Part shown: one piece after another, positions 53,800 to 62,581 of the stretch | Layout: each line of letters starts with the position of its first letter | Numbering within the stretch: position 1 is the first letter of the stretch | Assembly (NCBI RefSeq): GCF_000721265.1 | Contig: NZ_JOFZ01000002.1 | Span: forward strand, 186,001 to 250,000 | Reading direction: 5' to 3' | DNA length: 64,000 nucleotides | Origin: Streptomyces sp. NRRL F-5126 | Lineage (GTDB): Bacteria > Actinomycetota > Actinomycetes > Streptomycetales > Streptomycetaceae | Program-made: the position numbers and the translations under genes | The notes under the pieces: model-generated | The model's database searches: none | What the model was told of the DNA's origin: nothing | The model's input: the letters and a program-made list of their open reading frames with translations, nothing else

Positions 53800-54564
53800 T
53801 CAGATCTGGTTCTCGCCGCCGTCGGCGTAGAAGTTGGCGCCGAGCACGAAGCTGCTCTCGTCCGACGCGAGGAACGCCACGACGGCGGCGATCTCCTCGG
53901 GCCGCCCCATCCGGCCCAGCGCGGTGTCGCCCGCGAGCTTCTCCCGGGCGGCGCCGGCCGCGCCCTCCTCGCCCTCCTCGCCTCCGAACAGGTTGGTGAT
54001 CCCGGGGGTGTTGACGGGTCCCGGCGAGATGGCGTTGACGCGCACGCCGCGGCCCTTGAGCTCGTTGGCCCAGGTCCGCGCGAACGTCCGTACGGCGGCC
54101 TTGGACGCCGCGTACAGGCCGAAAGCCTCCGCTCCGTTGTCGGCGGCGGTGGAGGCGTTGAGGATCACCGAGGCGCCGTCGTTGAGCAGGGGCAAGGCCT
54201 TCTGGACGGTGAACAGCGTGCCCCGCACGTTGACGTCGAAGATGTGGGCGACGTCCTCCTCGGTGATCTGTTCCAGGGGCACGAGCGAGGCGGTCGCCGC
54301 GTTCGCGAAGACCACGTCGAGGCCGCGGCCGCGTGCGCGGACAGCGTCGTAGAGGCGGTCGAGGTCCGCCAGGTCCGAGACGTCCCCGGCCACCGGGGCG
54401 ACCCGCGCGGCGCCGATGGCCTCGACGGCCTTGTCGAGCTCTGCCTTGCGCCGGCCGGTGATGAACACGTGCGCACCCTCGTCCGCCAGGCGTGCGGCGG
54501 TGGCCAGGCCGATGCCGGTACCGCCGCCGGTGACGACCGCGGTCTTGTTGTCGAGCTTTCCCAT
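53800..54564 (-). CDS. Short-chain dehydrogenase/reductase (classical SDR)
   Basis: The 254-residue enzyme has the cofactor motif TGGGTGIG (12-19), NAATAS, the catalytic serine region NASTAADNG, YAASK (Tyr about 150, Lys about 154) and SPGPVNTPG. Arg38-Arg39 in ITGRRK favours NADP(H). The substrate is unknown. It is divergent from a TetR gene. Two TetR-type operators lie between, so an aldehyde, quinone or small ketone response is plausible. Confidence 0.9.
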   Translation of the reverse strand: MGKLDNKTAVVTGGGTGIGLATAARLADEGAHVFITGRRKAELDKAVEAIGAARVAPVAGDVSDLADLDRLYDAVRARGRGLDVVFANAATASLVPLEQITEEDVAHIFDVNVRGTLFTVQKALPLLNDGASVILNASTAADNGAEAFGLYAASKAAVRTFARTWANELKGRGVRVNAISPGPVNTPGITNLFGGEEGEEGAAGAAREKLAGDTALGRMGRPEEIAAVVAFLASDESSFVLGANFYADGGENQI

Positions 54565-54586
54565 CGCGACTTACCTCCGAATAAAT

Positions 54587-54604
54587 CTGTACCGATCGAT
54601 ACTG
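54587..54604. promoter_or_regulatory. TetR operator, copy 1 (SDR side)
   Basis: CTGTACCGATCGATACTG is an 18-base near-palindrome 23 bases before the SDR ATG. It matches copy 2 at 13 of 18 positions and shares the ACCG-TCG-TAC core. Confidence 0.65.
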
Positions 54605-54624
54605 AATATGACCGTAGCATGGTT

Positions 54625-54642
54625 CTGCACCGGTCGGTACAG
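54625..54642. promoter_or_regulatory. TetR operator, copy 2 (TetR side)
   Basis: CTGCACCGGTCGGTACAG is an 18-base near-palindrome, extended by TT and AA to 22 bases. It lies 38 bases centre-to-centre from copy 1 and just before the TetR gene. Confidence 0.65.
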
Positions 54643-54661
54643 AAGAGATAGGATGGCGCCC

Positions 54662-55270
54662 ATGGGTACGCAGCGGAGGGCGCCGATCGGTCGGCCGAGG
54701 GGCTTCGACGCCGACGAGGCCCTGGAGCGGGCCATGCGGGTGTTCTGGGAGAAGGGCTACGAGGGCGCAGGCCTCACCGACCTGACCAGCGCCATGGGCA
54801 TCACCCGCACCAGCATGTACGCGGCCTTCGGCAACAAGGAGGAGCTGTTCCGCAGGGCGCTTGAGCGCTACACCGAAGGGCCCGCGTCGTACGTGGCCCG
54901 TGCCCTGCTGGAGCCGACCGCCCGGCAGGTGGCCGCTGCGATGCTCCTGGGCGCCGCCGAGGCCACCACCCGGCCCGACTGCCCCAGCGGGTGCTTCGGC
55001 GTCCAGGTCTCACTCGCCGCGGGCGGCTCCGCGGCCAACGCCCGCGACGCCCTCACGGCTTGGCGCAACGAGGGCACGGAGCGCCTGCGTGACCGTTTCC
55101 GCCAGGCCCGGGCCGAGGGCGATCTGCCGCAGGACGCCGACCCCGGGCTGCTCGCGCGCTACCTCATGACGGTCGGCAACGGCATCGCCGTCCAGGCGGC
55201 GGGCGGTGCCACGCGCGACGAGTTGCGGCGGGTGGCGGACATGGCGTTGCGGGACTGGCCGCCGGCCTGA
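54662..55270 (+). CDS. TetR-family regulator divergent from the SDR gene
   Basis: The 202-residue protein has a TetR HTH (about 10-58; AGLTDLTSAMGITRTSMYAAFGNKEELF) of the AcrR/QacR-like kind, preceded by RPRGFDADEALERAMRVFWEKGY, which is typical of regulators paired with SDRs. PDCPSGCFGVQV in the ligand domain contains two cysteines (C-x3-C) that could be redox-sensing. The ATG at 54662 is preferred; 54653 is also in frame. It likely represses itself and the SDR through the twin sites. Confidence 0.88.
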   Translation: MGTQRRAPIGRPRGFDADEALERAMRVFWEKGYEGAGLTDLTSAMGITRTSMYAAFGNKEELFRRALERYTEGPASYVARALLEPTARQVAAAMLLGAAEATTRPDCPSGCFGVQVSLAAGGSAANARDALTAWRNEGTERLRDRFRQARAEGDLPQDADPGLLARYLMTVGNGIAVQAAGGATRDELRRVADMALRDWPPA

Positions 55271-55508
55271 GGGGCCGGCATGCGGATACCGGTCAGCCGG
55301 CGTGCGCGGCGGCGAACCCGAGGAACGCCCGCCAGGGGGCAGGCTCGGCGGTGAGGGCCCGTGCGGATTGTCATGGGGCGCGCAACGTTCCGGCACAGGC
55401 CCGTAACGGGGGCTGACCTGGGCTCCAATCGCCTGCGAGGATCTTTCGGGCGCGGGAACGCACGACATCGGCACCTCGCCGACCCCCACACCGAAAGAAG
55501 GAAGTCTC

Positions 55509-56147
55509 ATGAGCTCCAGGACCCTCGGCCGCGGAATCCTGCCGGTTGCCGCCCTCGTCACCGCCGGACTGGCGCTCACCGCCTGCGGCCCGGGATCGAA
55601 CGACGCCTCCGGCGCCGTTACTCCCTCGGCGTCCTCGGTACCGTCCTCGCCCACACCCTCCGCCCCGCCCACCTCGTCCAGCCCTCCCAGCGTGCCGAGC
55701 TCATCTCCGGCCGGCTCCTCCGACACCGGAGGAGGGTCCGCGTCGGACTCCGTGCCCGGGGTGATCGACTGCGCCAAGTCGCTCTCCAAGCTGGAGATCC
55801 GTCCGAAGTCCATCCTCCTCGCCTGCAGCGACAGCACCGCCGGGCTCCAGAACCTGACGTGGAGCCACTGGGGCCACAACACTCTGACGGGCAGCCCGGA
55901 CGACGGCCCGACGCCTTCCGCCACCGCGACGGCCACGGGCCAGTTCTTCCTGAACGACTGCGACCCGGACTGCGCGACGGGCCACGCGCACACCTACCCG
56001 GTGAAGGTCACGCTGTCGGTGGTGAACAGCTCGCCGCTGAAGAGCGGCGACACCTACTTCGGCCGGGCGTCGCTCACCTGGCAGGGCGCCAAGCCGCCGG
56101 CCGGGACGAAGACCACCTTCGTCCTCCAGGATCCCACCGCCTCGTAA
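55509..56147 (+). CDS. Secreted lipoprotein of unknown function
   Basis: The 212-residue protein has a signal with lipobox LTAC (Cys26), a 60-residue Ser/Pro/Thr linker and a compact domain (about 85-212) with four cysteines. SHWGHNTLTGSPDDG and LNDCDPDCATGHAHTYPVKVTLS are distinctive and could bind metal or form disulfides. AGAAGGAAG lies about 8 bases upstream of the ATG. No family is recognised with confidence, though similar lipoproteins are common in Streptomyces. Confidence 0.75.
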   Translation: MSSRTLGRGILPVAALVTAGLALTACGPGSNDASGAVTPSASSVPSSPTPSAPPTSSSPPSVPSSSPAGSSDTGGGSASDSVPGVIDCAKSLSKLEIRPKSILLACSDSTAGLQNLTWSHWGHNTLTGSPDDGPTPSATATATGQFFLNDCDPDCATGHAHTYPVKVTLSVVNSSPLKSGDTYFGRASLTWQGAKPPAGTKTTFVLQDPTAS

Positions 56148-56205
56148 CCCCGCGCGGGGCGGCGCGGATCCGTTTGCGTACGAGGCTGTCCAGACGTCCA
56201 TCTTC

Positions 56206-56241
56206 TTGCGTCATAGGCAATGATGTATGCCTTTGATGCAA
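56206..56241. promoter_or_regulatory. Inverted repeat upstream of the CxxC flavoprotein gene
   Basis: TTGCGTCATAGGCA (56206-56219) and TGCCTTTGATGCAA (56228-56241) pair at 12 of 14 positions across an 8-base spacer. It sits in the AT-rich promoter patch 63 bases before the ATG and is a candidate operator. Confidence 0.55.
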
Positions 56242-56303
56242 AACAGGCCTAACGTCGATGCAGAAGGTCCAGCACGGGGGCCGGCACGGCGAGAGGGCGT
56301 GAC

Positions 56304-57311
56304 ATGTCTGCGCAGACTTCCCACTACGAGAGCGACGCACTACCCACCGAGACCGTGGACGTCGCGGTGATCGGCGGCGGCGCCGCCGGCTTGAACGGCG
56401 CGTTGATGCTGGCCCGCTCACTCCGCTCGGTCGTCGTGATCGACAGCGGCAGGCCACGCAACGCCCCCGCGGCAGCCATGCACGGCTTCCTGGTCCTGGA
56501 CGGCACCCCGCCGTCCGAGATCCTCGAGCGCGGCCGCCTGCAAGTACGCCAGTACGGTGGCCGGATCGTCTTCGGGGAGGTGGCCGCGGCTGAAGCCGCC
56601 GCCCCCTCGGCCGATGGCGATCTGCGGTTCACCGTCACCCTGGACGACGGCCGCGCACTGACCGCGCGCCGGGTGCTGGTGGCCACCGGCCTGCGCGACA
56701 CGCTGCCCGAAGTGCCGGGTCTGGCCGAGCACTGGGGCCACAGCGTGGTGCACTGCCCCTACTGCCACGGCTTTGAGGTGCGCGACGAGCCCATCGGCAT
56801 CCTCGCCACCGGCCCTGCCTCCGTCCACCACGCCTGGCTGTTCCGCCAGCTGACGGATGACCTCGTCTACTTCACCCGCGGCACCGACCTGGACCTCGCG
56901 ACCCGCGCCCGCTTCGCCGCCCGCGACATTCAGGTCGTCGAGACCGACGTCGGCGAGGTCGTCAACGACAACGACGGCGCCCTCGCCGGCGTCCGCCTGA
57001 CCGACGGCACCTTCGTCGGGCGGCGGGTTCTGGCCGTGGCCACGCGGATGCAGGCCCGTACCGAGGGCCTGGACGGGCTGAAGCTGCCGATGGAGGACCT
57101 GCCCGACGGCATGGGCCACCACTTCGCCTCGGCCATGGCCGGTATCACCGCGATCCCGGGCGTGTGGGTGGCCGGCAACGCCGCCGACCTCACCGCCCAG
57201 GTCGGTGCCTCCGCTGCGGCCGGAGCCCTGGCCGGCTCCCACATCAACGCCGAGTTGGCCACGGCGGACACCGACGCCGCGCTCGCCGCCGCGCAGAAGG
57301 CCACCGGCTGA
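56304..57311 (+). CDS. Thioredoxin-reductase-like FAD disulfide oxidoreductase (GliT/HlmI-type motif)
   Basis: The 335-residue flavoprotein has an FAD motif VAVIGGGAAGLNGAL (about 19-33), an ATGLRD loop and the redox CPYC (Cys151, Cys154) in HCPYCHGFEVRD. The NADPH motif is weak, which is also true of the GliT/HlmI dithiol oxidases that use this HCPYCHG form. WVAGNAADLTAQV is the FAD-binding C-terminal motif. A 14-TM exporter follows 80 bases later, so a role in self-protection by oxidising a dithiol or thiol compound before export is possible. Confidence 0.83.
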   Translation: MSAQTSHYESDALPTETVDVAVIGGGAAGLNGALMLARSLRSVVVIDSGRPRNAPAAAMHGFLVLDGTPPSEILERGRLQVRQYGGRIVFGEVAAAEAAAPSADGDLRFTVTLDDGRALTARRVLVATGLRDTLPEVPGLAEHWGHSVVHCPYCHGFEVRDEPIGILATGPASVHHAWLFRQLTDDLVYFTRGTDLDLATRARFAARDIQVVETDVGEVVNDNDGALAGVRLTDGTFVGRRVLAVATRMQARTEGLDGLKLPMEDLPDGMGHHFASAMAGITAIPGVWVAGNAADLTAQVGASAAAGALAGSHINAELATADTDAALAAAQKATG

Positions 57312-57391
57312 CAGGCAAGCCCCCCGTCTCACCAATCCGGCGACCGGCCCCGGTCCGGCGCTGATTCCGCATGCCCTTTTGGAGGGAAACC

Positions 57392-59005
57392 ATGAGTACC
57401 CATCAGCCTCCCGAGGCACCGGGCACGCCGGCCGGCGGCGCGGGCGCGCCGGATGCGCGTCAGCTGCGCGCGATCCTGATCACCGTCTCGATCGCGCTGA
57501 TGGCCGTCGTTGCCTCGGTGTCCGGGCTGAACGTCGCCCAGACGCACATGGCCGTCGATTTCGGCGCCTCACAGACCACCGTTTTGTGGATCATCAACAT
57601 CTACACCCTCGCCCTGGCCGCGCTGTTGCTCCCGCTCGGCGCGATCGGTGACCGATTGGGCCGCAAGCCCATGCTGATCACAGGCCTGATCATCTTTGCC
57701 GCCGCGGGCGTCGTCGCGGGACTTGCCCCGTCGGCCGGGGTGATGATCGTCGCGCGCGTGGCGGCGGGTATCAGCGCCGCGATGATCATGCCGATCACTC
57801 TCGCCGTCATCACCTCCACCTTTCCCGAGGAGGAGCGCGGCAAGGCGATCGGTGTCTGGACCGGTGTCGCCGGAGGCGGCGGCATCATGGGTATGTTCCT
57901 CTCCGCCCTGCTGGTCGACGTGGCGGACTGGCGATGGTTGTTCGTGCTGCCCGTGGTCCTGGCCGTCGTGGCGCTCGCGATGACACTGAAATCGGTGCCC
58001 AACTCCCATGAGCGCGCCAAGCATTCCTTCGACACAACCGGTGCGCTGGTCTCCACCGTCGCCGTGATCGGACTCATCTTCGTCCTGCAGGAAGGGCCCG
58101 AGCGCGGCTGGAGCGCCCCTGTCACCCTGATCAGCCTGGCAGTCGGCGTTGTCGCCGCCGTCACCTTCGTGGCCTGGGAGTTGCACCGCCGCGACGCCTC
58201 GCTGCTGGACGTACGCCTCTTCCGTGAGCGTGGCCTGGCCTCCGGTTCGATCACCCTGTTGGTCGTCTTCGGCATCCAGGCCGGCATCGCCGTGGTCCTC
58301 TTCCCATTCTTCCAGGCCGTGCTCGGCTGGTCCGGGCTGCTGTCCACGGTGGCGATGATGCCGATGGCCGTCATGATGATGATGACCTCGGGGCTGGCCC
58401 CGAAGATGGCCGCGAAGATCGGAGCCCGCTCGACCATGGCGCTGGGCGTCGCGTTGGCCACGCTCGGCTTGGCGCTGATGGCGCTGTTCGTGTCTGTCGA
58501 CGGCGGCTACCCGTCCATCCTGGCCGGCATGCTCGCTATGGGCGTCGGCATGGGTCTGTCGATGACGCCCTCCACCGAGGGCATCACCGGCTCACTACCC
58601 CGTGCCAAGCAGGGCGTGGCCTCCGCGCTCAACGACGTCACCCGCGAGTTCGGCACCGCCCTGGGCGTCGCCATGCTCGGCGCGCTCCTGGCCAACGGCT
58701 ACCGCGGCTCCATCGATGGCAGGCTCGACGGCATTCCCCATGGGACCGCCGAGACCGCACGCGAAGGCATCGCCAACGCCATTGAAGTCGCGCCCAGGAC
58801 CGGAAGCCACGCCCAGGACCTGATCCACGCCGCACAGCAGTCCTTCGTCGACGGCTGGCAGCAGTCCATGTGGGTCGGCGCCGCCGTCATGGCCGCCCTG
58901 CTCCTCTACGTCGCTCTGCGCGGCCCGAAGAACACCGCGCCCCTCGAGACCGGTGCCGAGGCGGTCCCCGAGTCCGGGGACGTGGACAGCGTCGCCGTTC
59001 GCTGA
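57392..59005 (+). CDS. MFS drug exporter, DHA2 family (14 TM)
   Basis: The 537-residue transporter has about 14 hydrophobic helices, the loop 2-3 motif A-like LPLGAIGDRLGRKPML and motif C-like RVAAGISAAMIMPITLAVI, as in EmrB/QacA exporters. The ATG has GGAGGG about 5 bases upstream. It is downstream of the CxxC flavoprotein and may export the oxidised product or an antibiotic. Base composition is close to that of its neighbours, perhaps slightly less GC-rich. Confidence 0.9.
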   Translation: MSTHQPPEAPGTPAGGAGAPDARQLRAILITVSIALMAVVASVSGLNVAQTHMAVDFGASQTTVLWIINIYTLALAALLLPLGAIGDRLGRKPMLITGLIIFAAAGVVAGLAPSAGVMIVARVAAGISAAMIMPITLAVITSTFPEEERGKAIGVWTGVAGGGGIMGMFLSALLVDVADWRWLFVLPVVLAVVALAMTLKSVPNSHERAKHSFDTTGALVSTVAVIGLIFVLQEGPERGWSAPVTLISLAVGVVAAVTFVAWELHRRDASLLDVRLFRERGLASGSITLLVVFGIQAGIAVVLFPFFQAVLGWSGLLSTVAMMPMAVMMMMTSGLAPKMAAKIGARSTMALGVALATLGLALMALFVSVDGGYPSILAGMLAMGVGMGLSMTPSTEGITGSLPRAKQGVASALNDVTREFGTALGVAMLGALLANGYRGSIDGRLDGIPHGTAETAREGIANAIEVAPRTGSHAQDLIHAAQQSFVDGWQQSMWVGAAVMAALLLYVALRGPKNTAPLETGAEAVPESGDVDSVAVR

Positions 59006-59047
59006 CCGCGCGGGAACTTTGTGCGGACAGAGCACGACGCCGCCCGG

Positions 59048-59527
59048 CTACGACGGCTCGCCGAGGTCGCGCGCCATCCAGGCGGGCGTGTCGAAGCGGA
59101 TGGGAGAGGCACCGGCCAGGGTCGCCAGATGCGCTTCCATGCGCTCGAGTTCGGCGGGGCCGATCCGTCGCTCCCAGCGTTCGCGCAGTTCGTCGAAGAT
59201 CTCCTCGCCCTGGCGCAGCACCTCGAAGCCGAGGGCGGTGACCTGGAGGCGCTTGCGGCGGCCGTCGAGAGGGTCGGCCTCGCGCGTCACGTACCCGCGT
59301 TCCCGCAGTACCGCGACCGTCTTCGCGGCCGCCTGCTTGGAGACCGACAGACGGCGGCCGAGGCGCGTGGCGTCGTCGGCGCCGTCGGCGATGGCGCGCA
59401 TGGCGAAGTCGTGGACGGGACGCACGTCCTGGTGGCCGCGCCGGGCGAGTTCGGCGGTCGCCTCGTCCACCAGCGAACGGAAGCCCCCGAGCAGCAGCAA
59501 CGCGAGATCGGCACCGGAGCGGGACAT
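59048..59527 (-). CDS. MarR-family regulator
   Basis: The 159-residue winged-HTH protein has ATRLGRRLSVSKQAAAKTVAVLRERGYVTREADPLDGRRKRL, the classical MarR recognition helix and wing. The ATG at 59527 is chosen; a TTG at 59578 would place the start inside the inverted repeat. The 16-base-arm repeat at 59573-59613 covers the divergent promoter to the hydrolase gene and is its expected operator. Confidence 0.88.
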   Translation of the reverse strand: MSRSGADLALLLLGGFRSLVDEATAELARRGHQDVRPVHDFAMRAIADGADDATRLGRRLSVSKQAAAKTVAVLRERGYVTREADPLDGRRKRLQVTALGFEVLRQGEEIFDELRERWERRIGPAELERMEAHLATLAGASPIRFDTPAWMARDLGEPS

Positions 59528-59572
59528 GGCAGCAGCGTACGGGGTGCGGGAGCGGCCTCGCGCCTTGCGGAT

Positions 59573-59613
59573 GGACAACTTGGTTGACTAATATATGGGT
59601 AACCAGGTTGTCC
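59573..59613. promoter_or_regulatory. MarR operator: long inverted repeat
   Basis: GGACAACTTGGTTGAC (59573-59588) and GGTAACCAGGTTGTCC (59598-59613) match as an inverted repeat at 13 of 16 positions, with TAATATATG as spacer. The AT-rich spacer can hold the -10 regions of both divergent promoters. Confidence 0.75.
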
Positions 59614-59628
59614 AATTGAGGAGCTGCG

Positions 59629-60516
59629 ATGACCACGACCCCAGTCGGTGCGACGATCCCGGGCGTCACCCACCACCACGCCGACGTGAACGGAACCACG
59701 CTGCACTACGTGGCGGCGGGGACCGGCGGATCCCCGATCCTGCTCGTCCACGGGTTTCCCGAGACCTGGTGGTCCTTCCACCGGCTCATCCCGCTGCTCG
59801 CCGCCCGCCACCGCGTGTTCGCCGTCGACCTGCGCGGCTTCGGCGACTCCGGCAACGGGCCCGGCACATACGGCAGTTCTGCCACGGCCGAGGATCTGCA
59901 CCTGCTGATCGAGCACCTGGGCGTGGGCCCCGTACACCTCACCGGGCAGGACATCAGCGGGGCGAGCGTGTTCCGCCTCGCGACCACGCACCCGCGGGAC
60001 GTGCTCAGCCTCACCGCCATCGAGACGGGCCTGCCCGGCTTCGGCATGGAGGCGCTGGCGGACGTCACCCACGGTGGCGTCTGGTACATCGGGGTACTCG
60101 CCGCACCCGGCATCCCCGAGATGCTGCTGACCGGCCGCGAGCGCGCGTTCCTTGAGGATTTCCTGTTCCCGGCCCTGAGCGCGGTTCCGGGAGCGATCAC
60201 CGCGGCCGACATCGACGAGTTCGCCCGCACCTACGCGCGGCCCGGCGGATGGCGTGGCGCCATCGGCCTCTACCGCTCGATGCTGCGCGAGGGCCCCGAG
60301 ATCACGGCCCTCGCCCGAACACCGGGCCTGAACGCTCCCGTCCTCGCGGTCGGGGCCCGCGCGGGCTCCCTCACCCTGGACACCATGGCCCGGGCCGCGG
60401 CGAGCGAGGTGGACTCGGTGTCGCTCGACGGCGTCGGCCACTACGTCGCCCTGGAGGCTCCCCGCGAACTGGCCAAGGCCATGGAGGAGTTCACGGAGCG
60501 CATCGACGCGCCCTGA
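59629..60516 (+). CDS. Epoxide-hydrolase-like alpha/beta hydrolase
   Basis: The 295-residue enzyme has the oxyanion motif HGFPETWW (41-48), [13 protein letters not shown], and an elbow [10 protein letters not shown] with nucleophile Asp108. An Asp nucleophile marks epoxide hydrolases and haloalkane dehalogenases rather than Ser esterases. The catalytic His is in [15 protein letters not shown] lies about 5 bases before the ATG. It is divergent from the MarR gene and controlled by the 59573-59613 repeat. The xenobiotic or metabolite substrate is unknown. Confidence 0.85.
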   Translation: MTTTPVGATIPGVTHHHADVNGTTLHYVAAGTGGSPILLVHGFPETWWSFHRLIPLLAARHRVFAVDLRGFGDSGNGPGTYGSSATAEDLHLLIEHLGVGPVHLTGQDISGASVFRLATTHPRDVLSLTAIETGLPGFGMEALADVTHGGVWYIGVLAAPGIPEMLLTGRERAFLEDFLFPALSAVPGAITAADIDEFARTYARPGGWRGAIGLYRSMLREGPEITALARTPGLNAPVLAVGARAGSLTLDTMARAAASEVDSVSLDGVGHYVALEAPRELAKAMEEFTERIDAP

Positions 60517-60602
60517 GAAGGCCGGCGCCTGGCGCGAATGGGGCTTGTGGGGGGCGCGGTGGCTGCGGGAGAGTTCGCGCGCCAACCCCCAGGAGGTAGT
60601 GC

Positions 60603-62534
60603 GTGCGGAACTCATCACGGCGAACCCGAAGAGTCCTCGTCCCGATCGCCCTCGCGGCCGCCCTCGGCACGGCGGGCCTGCCCGCCGCCCATGCGGCGCA
60701 GAAACCTTCCATCAAGGTCACCGCCGACGGCACCCAGCCCGTCTTCTCCTACCAGGACGCCATCCGCGAACACGTGAACGTCCAGTCGAGCGTCGACTCC
60801 GACCACGACGGCAAGAAGGACCTGATCAGGGTCGACATCATCCGGCCGAAGGAGAGCGGGCCCCGGTTCCGGGTGCCCGTGATCATGGACGAGAGCCCGT
60901 ACTACGACAACCTCGGGCGCGGCAACGAGTCCGAGCACAAGACGTACGACGCGAACGGTGATCCGGCCAAGTTCCCGCTGTACTACGACAACTACTTCGT
61001 GCCGCGCGGCTACGCCGTCGTCGAGGTCGACATGGACGGCACCACGAAGTCCGACGGCTGCCCGACCTCGGGCGGCGCCTCCGACGTGCTCGGCGGGAAG
61101 GCCGTCGTGGACTGGCTCAACGGCCGTGCCACGGCGTACGACGCGCACGGCAAGCGCGTCAGGGCGGACTGGACGAACGGCCGCACCGGCATGATCGGCA
61201 AGTCCTACGACGGGACCCTCGCCAACGCCGTCGCCGCGACCGGCGTGAAGGGCCTGGAGACGGTGGTGCCCATATCCGCCATCAGCTCCTGGTACGACTA
61301 CAGCCGCATGAACGGGACGCTGCTGTCGCGCGGCGAGGAGGACGGCCTCGCAAGCGTCGTCGACACCGACCCGCCCGCCAAGTGCGCCGCCGTCCGCCAG
61401 GACATGGCCGCCGGGCAGGACGATGCCACCGGGAACTACAACGCGTTCTGGAACGAGCGCGACTACCGATCCGGTTCCGTCGCCGACGTGAGCAAGGTGC
61501 ACGCCGCGGTCTTCGCGAGCCAGGGCCTGAACGACATGAACGTCAAGCCCAACCAGTTCTCCACCTGGTGGGCCGGGCTTGCCGCGCACCACGTGCCGCG
61601 CAAGGTGTGGCTGTCGCAGTACGGGCACGTCGACCCGTTCGACTACCGGCGCGACGCGTGGGTCGACACCCTGCACCAGTGGTTCGACCACTGGCTGTGG
61701 CGTCTGCCCAACGGCATCATGAAGCAGCCGCGCGTCGACCTGGAGACCGGCCCCGACCAGTGGACCACCCAGGCCGACTGGCCCGCGCCGGGCACCACTG
61801 ACGTCACCCTGCGGCCCGGCGCCGACGGCGCGCTCGGCCTCGCCCCGTCCGCCGGCAGCGCCTCCTACACCGACACCGCGCTGTCCGAGGCCGACGCCGT
61901 GAGCGACCCGACCGCCTCGCGGCCCGGACGCCTCGCCTACGCGACCCCGCCGTTGCCCCGTGACGTACGCGTGTCGGGCACGCCGGAGGTCAGCCTCAAG
62001 GTGAGCCTCGACAAGCCGACCGCGAACATCGGCGCGCTCCTCGTGGACTACGGGACCGACACCCGCGTCAACTACCTCGGCCCCGGCGCCGGGGTGAAGA
62101 CCCTGACCACCGAGGACTGCCACGGCGAGTCCACCGCCGTCGACGACGCCTGCTACCGGCAGGTCGTCACCGACACGGTGACGTCGGACGTCAACGTCGT
62201 CGCGCGCGGCTACATCGACGCCCAGAACCGGAACTCGCTCAGCCACCCGTCCGCGCTGAAACCGGGGAAGTCCTACCGGGTGCGCTGGGGCACGCTGCCG
62301 CAGGACTACCGGTTCAAGGCCGGGCACCGGCTGGGCCTGATACTCCTCGGCACGGACGACGACATCCAGAGCGACAAGGCCACCGGAGCGTCCGTGAGTG
62401 TGGACCTCGCGGCGAGCGGCATCACCCTGCCGGTCGTCGGCGGGGACGGGCGGCTCGGCCACCTGCCCGCGCCGCGCGCCTGGCACGGGCCGTCACACGT
62501 GGTGCTGCCGGCGCCGCACCGGTCCTTCAAGTAG
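60603..62534 (+). CDS. Secreted S15-family Xaa-Pro dipeptidyl-peptidase
   Basis: The 643-residue protein has a Sec signal (about 1-32). The alpha/beta-hydrolase core carries Ser201 in IGKSYDG, Asp311 in QGLND and His342 in QYGHVD, and a C-terminal jelly-roll domain (about 440-640) is typical of S15/CocE enzymes. Such enzymes remove Xaa-Pro dipeptides from peptides. The GTG at 60603 has AGGAGG about 7 bases upstream. It converges with an amino-acid permease gene, and the hairpin at 62552-62581 lies between them. Together with three S53 enzymes it supports a peptide-scavenging lifestyle. Confidence 0.88.
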   Translation: MRNSSRRTRRVLVPIALAAALGTAGLPAAHAAQKPSIKVTADGTQPVFSYQDAIREHVNVQSSVDSDHDGKKDLIRVDIIRPKESGPRFRVPVIMDESPYYDNLGRGNESEHKTYDANGDPAKFPLYYDNYFVPRGYAVVEVDMDGTTKSDGCPTSGGASDVLGGKAVVDWLNGRATAYDAHGKRVRADWTNGRTGMIGKSYDGTLANAVAATGVKGLETVVPISAISSWYDYSRMNGTLLSRGEEDGLASVVDTDPPAKCAAVRQDMAAGQDDATGNYNAFWNERDYRSGSVADVSKVHAAVFASQGLNDMNVKPNQFSTWWAGLAAHHVPRKVWLSQYGHVDPFDYRRDAWVDTLHQWFDHWLWRLPNGIMKQPRVDLETGPDQWTTQADWPAPGTTDVTLRPGADGALGLAPSAGSASYTDTALSEADAVSDPTASRPGRLAYATPPLPRDVRVSGTPEVSLKVSLDKPTANIGALLVDYGTDTRVNYLGPGAGVKTLTTEDCHGESTAVDDACYRQVVTDTVTSDVNVVARGYIDAQNRNSLSHPSALKPGKSYRVRWGTLPQDYRFKAGHRLGLILLGTDDDIQSDKATGASVSVDLAASGITLPVVGGDGRLGHLPAPRAWHGPSHVVLPAPHRSFK

Positions 62535-62551
62535 GAAGCCGCGCGTCGGAC

Positions 62552-62581
62552 CCGTGAGGCGCGGCCCCCCGCGCCTCACGG
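62552..62581. terminator. Bidirectional hairpin, overlapping the APC permease stop
   Basis: A 12-base perfect stem (CCGTGAGGCGCG, 62552-62563, with 62570-62581) has a 6-base loop. It follows the S15 stop by 18 bases and includes the APC permease stop at 62576-62578. Confidence 0.8.

Noticed and set aside
60615..62486. A 623-codon minus-strand frame over the S15 peptidase gene
   Set aside because: It is antisense to a gene with clear catalytic residues and signal peptide, and lacks any motif.
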